Assembly (NCBI RefSeq): GCF_036322585.1
Contig: NZ_AP024600.1
Span: 2,170,001 to 2,234,000, forward strand
Source of the DNA: Luteolibacter sp. LG18
Lineage (GTDB): Bacteria; Verrucomicrobiota; Verrucomicrobiia; Verrucomicrobiales; Akkermansiaceae
DNA: 64,000 nt
Direction: 5' to 3'
The position numbers were made by a program, and so were the translations under genes. Shown here piece after piece: positions 21,870 through 31,172 of this stretch. Under the pieces are notes generated by a model, which ran no database searches, had not been told where the DNA came from, and worked only from the letters and a program-made list of their open reading frames with translations. How positions within the stretch are numbered: the stretch's first letter is position 1; each line of letters begins with the position of its first letter.

Positions 21870-24283
21870 GCCAACTCGCCACCAATCAGTATGCCAATCC
21901 CGCGCCGGACTATTTCTGGTGCTGGAGCGGTGATGGCGCGGCGGCGGAGTGGCGAGGCCGGGGGAAAACCCTCGCGCTGTGGAGCGAACTGCATCCGTTG
22001 CTGCACCATCTGGCCGCGAATGGAGGACTGCCGCCGTTGGGCGCGTTGATGTTGTTGATCGCGGCGTGCCGGGACGAATGGCCGGAGCCAGAGCCACAAC
22101 TACGTGACTGGATCCGGCGGGTGGGAGGAAATGCCAACCCGGCTGGTGAACAGGTGCTCACGGCCTTGGTGGCGGGTTTGATGGCAGTGCGTCGTTTGCC
22201 AGCCGATCTCCGCGTTTCACAGCAGGCGAAAGGCCTGTTGGCTGCGCATGTTTTTGAGGATCCGGCATGCCGGATGGATTGGGAGCAAAGCCTGACAGTG
22301 ATCGGGCAATTGGTTTCCGGACCCCAGGTGTTGGGGCATGAGGAATCCGCGCAGGATGGCCGGAGGCAGTTCCTGCAGGACTCGAAGGCGCTGCTCACCG
22401 GTCTGGCAAAGCTGAACAAGGATTCGCTCGAAAGCCTTCTACGCACCGGCCTTGAACAACCCGAATTGTTTCGTCCGCTGCTGGTGGAAGCGGCTCCAGC
22501 GCTTCAGGAAAACCGCCCGCTGCTCGATGAACTCGCGGCCGCCGGCGGCGAGGAAGGCTTGGCCGCGGCGGTGGCAAAGCGGGCGATCGCGATGGTGAAT
22601 TTCCCCGGTCGCTTCGGGATACCGAATGAGCTCCCCGTCGGCGGCATTTCCGACATCACCAACCGCGGCACGGTGGACCGCCTGCTGCCGGGCGAGCTGG
22701 CGTGGGATGATCTCGTTCTGGCCGCGCGGCTGGTGCACAACGAGGCTTTGTATTTCCGGCGCGAGGATCCGCCGCAGGACACGCCGCTGCGGCACACGGT
22801 GTTGCTCGACCGCGGTCTGCGGCTGTGGGGGCGGCGGCGAGTGCTTTCGCTGGGCGTGGCCCTCGGCCTGGCTCACCACCCGGCGCTGCTCCGTGAGGGC
22901 GGCGGGATCGAGGTGTTCGGTACCACGGCCTCGGATGTGGAACCGCTGGATCTCCAATCGAAGGCGGGTGTCGGTCAGGCGCTGCGGGCGCTGGTGCCTT
23001 CACCGGGGCCGGAGGCCGCTTTGGGAAAATGGCGCGATTCGGTCGCTGCCGCCACCGGAGCCGAGGATTTGGTGTTCATCACCGCGCGCGAGCACCTCGA
23101 AAGCCCCCGCTGCACGGCGATTCTCGGGGAAATCGCCATGCTTTTGGAATCACGGGCCGGGGCTTGCCGGGTGATCGTGATGGATCGCGAGGATGGATTG
23201 GAGATCCAATCCTGGTCCAGCGGTGGCAACCGCGTGATGTTCCGCGGCACGCTGGAGGAGCAGCAAATGTGCTCCCTGGAAGTCACCCCACCCGGTCCGG
23301 CCAAGCGGGTTTCTTCCCACACGCGGGCATGGCCGAAGCTGCGCCCGCAATCTCCCTTTCTATTCCCCGTATGCCCGCGACCCACCGCGTTTCTCTTCGA
23401 CCCGATTTCCGGAGGAAGTCTCGGTTTCAGTCGCGACGGGCGGTTGATGCGCTGGCCTCAGGAGAACTGGGGAGCTCACCTCATCGCGGAGGTGCCCGGT
23501 GGCAGGAAGCAATGGATCGCCGAGGCGGAAGGACACATCTGGGTCATCACCTCTGCGAAAGTCCCGGGAGGTAAACCACAGGCCTACAAACTCGACGGGA
23601 ACTATCTGCGAAGGATGAATCACGACGCGCCGAGCCATGCCTTCCCGCAGTTTGCCACGGTGCTGGGGAACGTGGTTTTCTTCTGCTACTCCGATCTCAT
23701 CGAGGCGATGTCGTTGGAATCCGGTGTGCGGATCGCGGAGCTGCGGGGGACCAACCTGCCAAACAGGCCGCGGCTCGCGTTCAACGATGGGCGCATCGTG
23801 GTGCTGGGCTCTGATCACAAGCCGGATTCCGTCATCGAATCCAGGGAAGATCCGTTTATCGAGGGCATGCAGCCTGCACCGATTTCCATTTCGGTCGTGC
23901 GCGGTATCCTCAGGTTGAAATGCGAAAAGACGATCCGGACCTTTGACCCGGAGGATTTCAGTTGGAAGGTGGAAACCGGCGTGGCGGCTGGTCCGTTGAC
24001 CCCTTTCAGGCCGGTGAGCAGCAATCCCGAGGACGGTCTCACCGCTGCCACGCAAACGCTGGTGGCGAGGTATGATCCCCGGGGCATCCTCCGGTTGCAG
24101 AAGCCGGGACAGGGGGTCCGGTGGGAGATTATGCTGAACCATGGCAAAACCAGTGTCCTCTACTCGCCACGAGGGCTCTTCAGCTTCGACCCACGGCTCG
24201 TGCTGCCCGCCCACGGAACTCCGCCAGCTTCCATCCGGCGGAAGCTCGTTGGATTTTTGAAAGCCATCTCATCCTTCCCTTGA
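21866..24283 (+). CDS. vWA-like and beta-propeller protein of the ternary operon
   Basis: An 805-residue protein. Residues 1-270 are helical (LLHHLAANGGLPPLGALMLL...). About 280-490 resemble a von Willebrand A domain: RHTVLLDRGLRLWGRRRVLS occupies the place of the metal-site strand, where DxSxS is expected but D-R-G-L-R is present, and DLVFITAREH corresponds to a later core strand. About 520-800 consist of repeating beta-strand blocks typical of a propeller (SRDGRLMRWPQ; AEGHIWVITSA; FNDGRIVVLGS). In related systems the vWA domain is the MoxR client. The lost MIDAS residues suggest it no longer needs a metal. It overlaps both neighbours by four bases. Confidence 0.7.
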   Translation: MSQLATNQYANPAPDYFWCWSGDGAAAEWRGRGKTLALWSELHPLLHHLAANGGLPPLGALMLLIAACRDEWPEPEPQLRDWIRRVGGNANPAGEQVLTALVAGLMAVRRLPADLRVSQQAKGLLAAHVFEDPACRMDWEQSLTVIGQLVSGPQVLGHEESAQDGRRQFLQDSKALLTGLAKLNKDSLESLLRTGLEQPELFRPLLVEAAPALQENRPLLDELAAAGGEEGLAAAVAKRAIAMVNFPGRFGIPNELPVGGISDITNRGTVDRLLPGELAWDDLVLAARLVHNEALYFRREDPPQDTPLRHTVLLDRGLRLWGRRRVLSLGVALGLAHHPALLREGGGIEVFGTTASDVEPLDLQSKAGVGQALRALVPSPGPEAALGKWRDSVAAATGAEDLVFITAREHLESPRCTAILGEIAMLLESRAGACRVIVMDREDGLEIQSWSSGGNRVMFRGTLEEQQMCSLEVTPPGPAKRVSSHTRAWPKLRPQSPFLFPVCPRPTAFLFDPISGGSLGFSRDGRLMRWPQENWGAHLIAEVPGGRKQWIAEAEGHIWVITSAKVPGGKPQAYKLDGNYLRRMNHDAPSHAFPQFATVLGNVVFFCYSDLIEAMSLESGVRIAELRGTNLPNRPRLAFNDGRIVVLGSDHKPDSVIESREDPFIEGMQPAPISISVVRGILRLKCEKTIRTFDPEDFSWKVETGVAAGPLTPFRPVSSNPEDGLTAATQTLVARYDPRGILRLQKPGQGVRWEIMLNHGKTSVLYSPRGLFSFDPRLVLPAHGTPPASIRRKLVGFLKAISSFP

Positions 24284-27210
24284 ATCCGCCCACTCCTCTC
24301 ACCCTGGTTCGCTTGCCGGACGCCGATGCGGTCGTTTCGGCGGGATGGCTGGCATCCGCCGATCCAGTGGAATGGCTGCACGAGGTCGCGCATGCCCGCC
24401 GCCACGGCTGCGAGCTGGCACTCTATCCGGTGGCGGTCTCGCCCGCGGACCCGCGGGCGGCGGGGGTGTTCCTGCTGCCGCGGAAAGGGAAGGCTTCGTT
24501 CCGTACGCGGGTGATGGCCTTGGTGGAATCTCTCCCAGGCGTGCATGTTCCTCGCGACGCCGGATTGTCGGCGGGGCTGTTGCCGAACGAGAGGGCATTC
24601 TTCTTCCCCTATCCGCTGCATTTCCATCACCCGTCGCTGGGGCTGGTCGGTTTCGAGGCGAAGGACGAGCTGTCCCCGGCCGCACTGTTGGAGGTGAGGG
24701 CGCGGACGAACGGTTCGTGGAACTGGGCGGTGCCCGCTCCCGTGCCGCATCCGTCGTTCGTCGGACTGCGGGTGGAGGTTCCCATGGGCGATCCCGCCGA
24801 AATGCTGGCGGAAGGAGCCGGGGACATCGGGGTGGATGCGGGGAAGCGCCTCTCCGGGATGGCCGGGATCGGTGATCGGCTCGCAGGACTCGGAGATGGC
24901 GTGCTGAAGGCCTTCGGCTGGATCTTGGAAAAGATTCCCGGAGTCCTCCCTCGCGATGCGACCTCCGGTCCCGTGCTGGGTGGCTTGATAGGCGCGGTGT
25001 TCAAGGCCTGCCTGATTCTCCTGATCGTCACGATGGCAATCGGGCTCGTCGCTTGGCTGGTGAGCACCGGTGCCTCGGGCGGCAGCGGCTATTTCCCGTT
25101 TGTCCTGGTGGCCATCGTGTTGGCGCGACTTTTGGCCAGATTCGGCCTTCCTCGCGTGAGTGTCCGGGGCAGTGGCCCGCCGTTCAGTCAGCCCGCGCGT
25201 GGGAGGGGGACGAAAAGCGCAGCGGGAAACCCGAACCGTTTCCAGCAGTGGGCGCGGCGGAACCTCGATCGCATCCAATCCCGCCGGAACCGCGAGATCG
25301 ATCGGCTGATGAAACTGATGGAGACAAATCCGGAGGAAGGCCTGCGCTACGCCCTGCCCCTCGCCAGTGAGGCCAGCCGCGGAGTCGCCCCGATCTCCTG
25401 GTCGCTCGGCCGGAACGTCCTTAGCTACCAAGCGGGCGGCAGCGGTCCGCGCGATGTCTGGGATGTCGACCCACAGGCCCGGCTCCAGCTCGAGAAGAAA
25501 TACCGCGAGGCGGCCCAGCGCGAGATCGCCCTCGGCCGCCACGAACGCGCGGCCTACATCCTCGGCAAGCTTCTGGGCGATTGGAATGGTGCGGCGCAGG
25601 CGCTCGCCCAAGGCGGTCGGCATCATGATGCCGTCGCGATCTATCTCCAGAAGCTGAACAACAAGCCCGCCGCCGCGAAATGCCTGGAGGAGGGCGGTTT
25701 GCTGGCCCAGGCCGCGGACCTGTTCATCGAGCTGGAGTCGTTTGAGAAGGCCGGTGAATTGCACGCCCGGCTCGGGAACGATGCGGAAGCCCGCCGCCTC
25801 TGGCTCCTCGCGGTGGAGGCCCAGCCCGATCCTTTCGAAAAGGTGAGGATCCACCAACAGCGGTTGCAGGATCCGGACGCGGCGCTCGGAATTCTCGAGA
25901 CACTGTGGAAGTCCGGCTCTCATTCAAGCCGTGCGCTCCAGGGGACGTTCGGCCTTTTGTCTGAAACCGGGCGCGATCCTCAGGCACTCGATCTGATCGG
26001 CAGGATGTTCCGGGAATCCCCGTCCTCCACCACTCTCGCCGAACTCACGAAAGTCGGCCTGGAGGAGCTGGAGCGGCGCGAACATGATCCGGCGTTCCGC
26101 GCGGTGCTGGAGGCGGAGGTTTATCCACGCATGGGCGAGGCGCTGACGATGGGGGCTCCGAACGATTCCGCGCTGCTGGCACTCCTGCCGCGTTTCGAAC
26201 CCTCCGACCGGTTGCTGGCACGGGACGTGAAGCGCTACACCATTCCCCGCGCCAGGATCGAGTCCCCGGCGCGGAAGCGGGGCACGGGAGGCACCTGGCC
26301 CGGACGGGTGCTCCGGATTCCCATGGGCGCGAAGTGGCAATCGCTCGCCGAGCTGCGCGGCGGCGTGTCCATCGCCGGCCACGCCAATGGAATCCTGGCG
26401 GTCGCCCAGTTCCGCGATGGCCAGTGCCACACCTCGCCGCTCATGACCCGGGACAAGGTGGCTCCGAACGAAGCCGTGCGGCACCTCGGCATCGTCTCCG
26501 CCCGTTCCCATGGGCGGCTGTTCCATCTGCCACGCCAGGGCACTCTCCATTACCGGGCCCTCGACCGCGCCCGGACGCCCGCGGACGACAAGATCGGGGA
26601 CCTCCGGAACATCCTGGCCGCCGGACCGCACGGCCAGCGGGATGAATACATGCTGCTGGAGCACACCTCCACCGGCTCCCTGTGCGTCCACGTTTATTCC
26701 GAGGCAGGGGCCTTGCAGCGGAGCCTGCCGCTCGACTACGCCCCGCCCACGGTCGCGGGGCTGGACTGGCATTGCGCCGGCCGGGACGGCCACTGGTGCT
26801 TCACCGCCGAGGGCTTCTGCACCTGGCGGCATCCGAATGGGGAATTCAGCACCTGCCAGATGGACGAGCATCCGCGCGGGCTGATGCTTTCGCCCGTTCA
26901 TTCTTCGCCGGTCGCGCTGCTGCCTCGGAAGAACCACGTGCTGCTGGTCTTTCCAGGAAAACCCGGCGGGCCGCTCGAAACCGCCTACCTCTCGCCGTGG
27001 GAAGATGCGGTCGCTTGCTTCACCCATGACGGCCAGATCGTGGTCGCGAGCGAAGGTGAGGGGATGGTGTTCGCGCGGGACCACTACTCGGACCCCGTGG
27101 AGACCCTCAAGCTGCCCACCGACTCCGGGCGCCCGATCGCCGCCTGCCCGTTTGGTCCGGATGGTTTCGTTTTCCTAACGGACACCAGCCATCTGATGGT
27201 TTTCTCATGA
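24280..27210 (+). CDS. Large membrane-anchored TPR and beta-propeller protein of the ternary operon (bpX6-like)
   Basis: About 976 residues, starting with TTG at 24280 (LNPPTPLTLVRLPDADAVV). The TTGA overlap with the previous stop supports this start although the frame is open upstream. Order: N-terminal domain 1-200 matching what is called bpX6 in ternary systems; two membrane helices (about 241-261, FKACLILLIVTMAIGLVAWLV, and 270-288, FPFVLVAIVLARLLARF); a basic linker; TPR-like helical repeats about 404-520 (GRHERAAYILGKLLGDWNGA...NDAEARRLWLLAVEAQ); and a C-terminal propeller about 670-976. It probably anchors the complex to the membrane and senses a partner with its repeats. Membership of the operon is certain; the fold calls are mine. 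Confidence 0.72.
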   Translation: MNPPTPLTLVRLPDADAVVSAGWLASADPVEWLHEVAHARRHGCELALYPVAVSPADPRAAGVFLLPRKGKASFRTRVMALVESLPGVHVPRDAGLSAGLLPNERAFFFPYPLHFHHPSLGLVGFEAKDELSPAALLEVRARTNGSWNWAVPAPVPHPSFVGLRVEVPMGDPAEMLAEGAGDIGVDAGKRLSGMAGIGDRLAGLGDGVLKAFGWILEKIPGVLPRDATSGPVLGGLIGAVFKACLILLIVTMAIGLVAWLVSTGASGGSGYFPFVLVAIVLARLLARFGLPRVSVRGSGPPFSQPARGRGTKSAAGNPNRFQQWARRNLDRIQSRRNREIDRLMKLMETNPEEGLRYALPLASEASRGVAPISWSLGRNVLSYQAGGSGPRDVWDVDPQARLQLEKKYREAAQREIALGRHERAAYILGKLLGDWNGAAQALAQGGRHHDAVAIYLQKLNNKPAAAKCLEEGGLLAQAADLFIELESFEKAGELHARLGNDAEARRLWLLAVEAQPDPFEKVRIHQQRLQDPDAALGILETLWKSGSHSSRALQGTFGLLSETGRDPQALDLIGRMFRESPSSTTLAELTKVGLEELERREHDPAFRAVLEAEVYPRMGEALTMGAPNDSALLALLPRFEPSDRLLARDVKRYTIPRARIESPARKRGTGGTWPGRVLRIPMGAKWQSLAELRGGVSIAGHANGILAVAQFRDGQCHTSPLMTRDKVAPNEAVRHLGIVSARSHGRLFHLPRQGTLHYRALDRARTPADDKIGDLRNILAAGPHGQRDEYMLLEHTSTGSLCVHVYSEAGALQRSLPLDYAPPTVAGLDWHCAGRDGHWCFTAEGFCTWRHPNGEFSTCQMDEHPRGLMLSPVHSSPVALLPRKNHVLLVFPGKPGGPLETAYLSPWEDAVACFTHDGQIVVASEGEGMVFARDHYSDPVETLKLPTDSGRPIAACPFGPDGFVFLTDTSHLMVFS

Positions 27211-27290
27211 GGCCGGGGGGCGATGTTCGCCGGTTCCCGTGGCTATGAAAAGGATTCCCGACAAGCGCCCTTTTCCGGGGTCCCTTTTCC

Positions 27291-27318
27291 TTGACCCGTC
27301 GGATGGGTCCCCTAGCGT
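27291..27318 (+). promoter_or_regulatory. Candidate promoter of sucCD
   Basis: TTGACC (27291-27296) and TAGCGT (27313-27318) with a 16-base spacer, 21 bases before the sucC ATG. It resembles the rRNA promoter candidate (TTGACC, then TAGCTT). It is predicted by eye only. Confidence 0.4.
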
Positions 27319-27338
27319 CGCGCCGATTCCCGAAAGCC

Positions 27339-28520
<1,182 letters not shown>

Positions 28521-28565
28521 AGCTCTTGCTGAAAACTGAAAACCAGCACCTAGCCAACTTTTCTT

Positions 28566-29462
28566 ATGTCCATTCTCGTTGACGAAAACACCAAGCTCCT
28601 TGTCCAGGGGATCACCGGCAGCTTCGGCGCGCGCCACGCGTCGCTCTCGCTCGCCTACGGCACCAAGCTCGTGGCCGGCGTGACGCCGGGCAAGGGCGGC
28701 CAGAAGTTCGAGGACACCGTGCCGATCTTCGACACCGTCTCCCAGGCCGTGAATGAAACCGGCGCCACCGCGTCCGCCATCTTCGTGCCGCCGCCATTCG
28801 CCGCCGACGCCATCCTCGAAGCCGCCGACGCCGGCGTGGAGCTCATCGTCGCCATCACCGAGGGTATCCCGGTGATGGACATGATGCGCGTGAAGGACGC
28901 CCTCCGCGGCTCGAAGTCCCGCCTCATCGGCCCGAACTGCCCCGGACTCGTGACTCCCGGCCGCGGCGAGAAGTCCCACGGCGGCTGCCGCATCGGCATC
29001 GCTCCGGGCTATATCCACAAGCGCGGCAACGTCGGCGTGGTCTCCCGCTCCGGCACCCTCACCTATGAAGCCGTGTGGCAGCTCACCCAGCTCGGCTACG
29101 GCCAGAGCACCTGCGTCGGCATCGGTGGCGACCCGATCAACGGCACCAACCACCTCGACGTGCTCGAGATGTTCAACAACGACCCGGAAACCGAAGCCAT
29201 CATCATGATCGGCGAAATCGGTGGCTCGGCCGAAGTGGACGCCGCCCGCTGGGCCAAGGAGAATTGCAAGAAGCCGATCGCCGGCTTCATCGCCGGTGCC
29301 ACCGCACCTCCAGGACGCCGCATGGGCCACGCCGGTGCGATCGTCGGCGGTGAGGAAGACACCGCCCAGGCCAAGAAGCGCATCCTCGCCGAGTGCGGCA
29401 TCGCCGTCGCCGAAACCCCGAGCGACATGGCGAAGACCCTGCTCGAGCGCTGGGGCAAGTAA
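28566..29462 (+). CDS. sucD: Succinyl-CoA synthetase, alpha subunit
   Basis: The CoA-binding subunit carrying the phosphohistidine. The 298-residue protein begins [20 protein letters not shown]. The nucleotide-fold block [26 protein letters not shown] is complete. [28 protein letters not shown] and [15 protein letters not shown] match the family. The phosphorylated His lies in [15 protein letters not shown]. It ends [20 protein letters not shown]. Together with sucC it forms a two-gene operon closed by a strong terminator 18 bases after the stop. Confidence 0.96.
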   Translation: MSILVDENTKLLVQGITGSFGARHASLSLAYGTKLVAGVTPGKGGQKFEDTVPIFDTVSQAVNETGATASAIFVPPPFAADAILEAADAGVELIVAITEGIPVMDMMRVKDALRGSKSRLIGPNCPGLVTPGRGEKSHGGCRIGIAPGYIHKRGNVGVVSRSGTLTYEAVWQLTQLGYGQSTCVGIGGDPINGTNHLDVLEMFNNDPETEAIIMIGEIGGSAEVDAARWAKENCKKPIAGFIAGATAPPGRRMGHAGAIVGGEEDTAQAKKRILAECGIAVAETPSDMAKTLLERWGK

Positions 29463-29479
29463 GCTGACCTTTCCCGAAA

Positions 29480-29516
29480 CGGGCGCGGCCGCGAGGTCGC
29501 GCCCGTTTTGTTTTGG
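29480..29516 (+). terminator. Rho-independent terminator of sucCD
   Basis: CGGGCGCG pairs with CGCGCCCG across a 10-base loop (about 29481-29507), followed by TTTTGTTTT. The right half plus T-run (GGTCGCGCCCGTTTTGTTT) occurs again at about 30947-30966 without its left arm. Confidence 0.82.
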
Positions 29517-29519
29517 GTT

Positions 29520-29548
29520 GTAGCGCAAGTTTCCAACTTGCGGATGGG
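29520..29548 (+). repeat. GTAG REP with GCAAGTT stem
   Basis: GTAG at 29520, then GCAAGTT-TCC-AACTTGC and GGATGGG. The same stem occurs at 32833 (plus) and 32951-32977 (minus). It follows the sucCD terminator directly. Confidence 0.85.
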
Positions 29549-29615
29549 TGCAGCCGCCAAGGCGGGGAGTGCTCCTTTCGCTTGTCGGGCGAATCCGCTC
29601 CTGCATGTTGGTTTC

Positions 29616-30863
29616 ATGAAAGCCGCTTGGGTTGCCGTCGGTCTGCTGCTTCCGGGGATCCTGTCTGCCGCTGAAACACCCGAGGCCGTCGCGATACCGA
29701 AGGCGCTGCAACCGCCCGGCACCCCGGAGATCCCCGACGAACGCAACGCGGTGCTGCTTTTGCTGAAAGCTGTATCCTCCGTGAATCTGGGGGAGTTCGG
29801 GGATTGGTCGAAGGCTGTGGGGCAAATGCGGGTGGGCCGGATGCCGGAGGAGCCCGGCATGCTCGAAAAGGCCTCGGCCATTCATCAGGCCACACGCGGG
29901 CTGGCGGGTTCGGAGGGCCTGTTTCCCTTGGATGACCCCGCGGGCGGCAAGGGCCTGTTGGTGGTTCTCCGACTGGTGCAGTCCGAGGAGATGCTCGCCC
30001 GGGCAGCCCTGGTGAACGGCCGGAAGGACGAGTTTGAGCAACACTTGGCCACCTTGTTCGCCTGGGACAAGACGTTCCGGGGGGCTTCTCCGAAGTTGAG
30101 CAACCTGGCCCTCTGTGGGCTGACCGCTGCCACCTGCTTCGACCTCATGCTGGCCGATTGGGCGACGTGCAGTGAGCCGGATCGGAAGCTCGATGAGATC
30201 GAGGCCCGCTTGCGTGAACGGACATTCACCCGCGAGGCGCAGGTCGCGGTTCTCGGGAGGGAACACGAATGGGAGCGGACCTACGGGGCTCCGCCGAAGT
30301 TTCTGACATTATTTCCCCCATCGACTCCGGCGACTTTCTTGAAACCGCCTTTCGACGAGGTCGAGGTGAAGGAACTGCTGAAGCTCCCTTATGACGAGCA
30401 GGCATGGGTGGCCTCGAGCACGGAGGAGTTTTCCCGGATGGTCGCCGATCTTCGGTCGGGGAAACCCGCCAGGGAGTGGTGGCTGGTCACCCGGCGGATT
30501 CCGGCGCGGACCTTGGACGATTACCGGAAGATGCCGAATGGACTCACGCTGCTGCTTTCCGAGCAGATGGAGTCCGGATCCATCCTCCGGGTCCTGAACT
30601 CGATCTCGTTGATGCAGGCCCAGTTGGAAACCGCCATCCACTGGCTACGCGCCGAACGGGCCGGAAAGGAGTTCGCGGCGGGTGATCCCGGGATCGCGAT
30701 CGACCCGATGAATGGCAAACCCTTGCAGGTGGATGTGGCCGCCCGGTTCATTCGTTCGACGGGAGTAAAGGGCAAGGTGGAGGGTTCCGAGGAGGTCCCG
30801 GGCTTCGTTGGGTTTCATCGGACCTTGGAGTGCCCGGCGCTCCGGCTGCCGACGCGGAGGTAA
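29616..30863 (+). CDS. Secreted protein of unknown function
   Basis: A 415-residue protein with a clear Sec signal peptide (MKAAWVAVGLLLPGILSAAE, cleavage likely after SAA). The mature part is mostly helical: ERNAVLLLLKAVSSVNLGEF, then QSEEMLARAALVNGRKDEFE and PYDEQAWVASSTEEFSRM. No catalytic or metal motif is apparent. The style resembles the many uncharacterised exported proteins of Verrucomicrobiota and Planctomycetota. The ATG at 29616 is set by the signal peptide; the frame is open upstream through a REP. It stands alone between two repeat-rich gaps. Confidence 0.7.
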   Translation: MKAAWVAVGLLLPGILSAAETPEAVAIPKALQPPGTPEIPDERNAVLLLLKAVSSVNLGEFGDWSKAVGQMRVGRMPEEPGMLEKASAIHQATRGLAGSEGLFPLDDPAGGKGLLVVLRLVQSEEMLARAALVNGRKDEFEQHLATLFAWDKTFRGASPKLSNLALCGLTAATCFDLMLADWATCSEPDRKLDEIEARLRERTFTREAQVAVLGREHEWERTYGAPPKFLTLFPPSTPATFLKPPFDEVEVKELLKLPYDEQAWVASSTEEFSRMVADLRSGKPAREWWLVTRRIPARTLDDYRKMPNGLTLLLSEQMESGSILRVLNSISLMQAQLETAIHWLRAERAGKEFAAGDPGIAIDPMNGKPLQVDVAARFIRSTGVKGKVEGSEEVPGFVGFHRTLECPALRLPTRR

Positions 30864-31172
30864 GGGTATTTTGCCGAAACGTCCGGGCGGTGGAGTTGGT
30901 TCGCGAGTGGGGCCCTCCCAACAGGCAGGTGCTGGGACATGCGGAAGGTCGCGCCCGTTTTGTTTGCCCGGTTGGAGCGTTCCGGAGGTAGGGTCGCACC
31001 GCCGGGGCGACCGGGTCTAACGGTTACGTCCGCTGCCACGAGCGGGTTCGATCCCTTTGTCCAATGGGACGGCGCGATTTCTGCGAACGACGTTCACCGC
31101 CCGGTCATCTCGGCGAGATGACCCTACCTCCGGAGGCGCGCCGCGAATGCAGCGGCACCCTACTACGCCACC
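30864..31172. repeat. Intergenic gap with an inverted pair of GTAG REPs
   Basis: A plus-strand REP lies at 30988-31017 (GTAG, stem GGTCGC...GCGACC) and a minus-strand REP at 31101-31127 (stem GGTCATCTC-GCC-GAGATGACC, foot CTAC at 31124). They share foot and tail (CCGGG) but have different stems, each internally paired. At 30947-30966 lies a copy of the right half of the sucCD terminator. No gene is supported. Confidence 0.72.

Noticed and set aside
19319-27210. Integrated mobile island carrying the MoxR operon
   Set aside because: No integrase, attachment repeats or tRNA disruption at its borders, and base composition looks like that of the neighbours.
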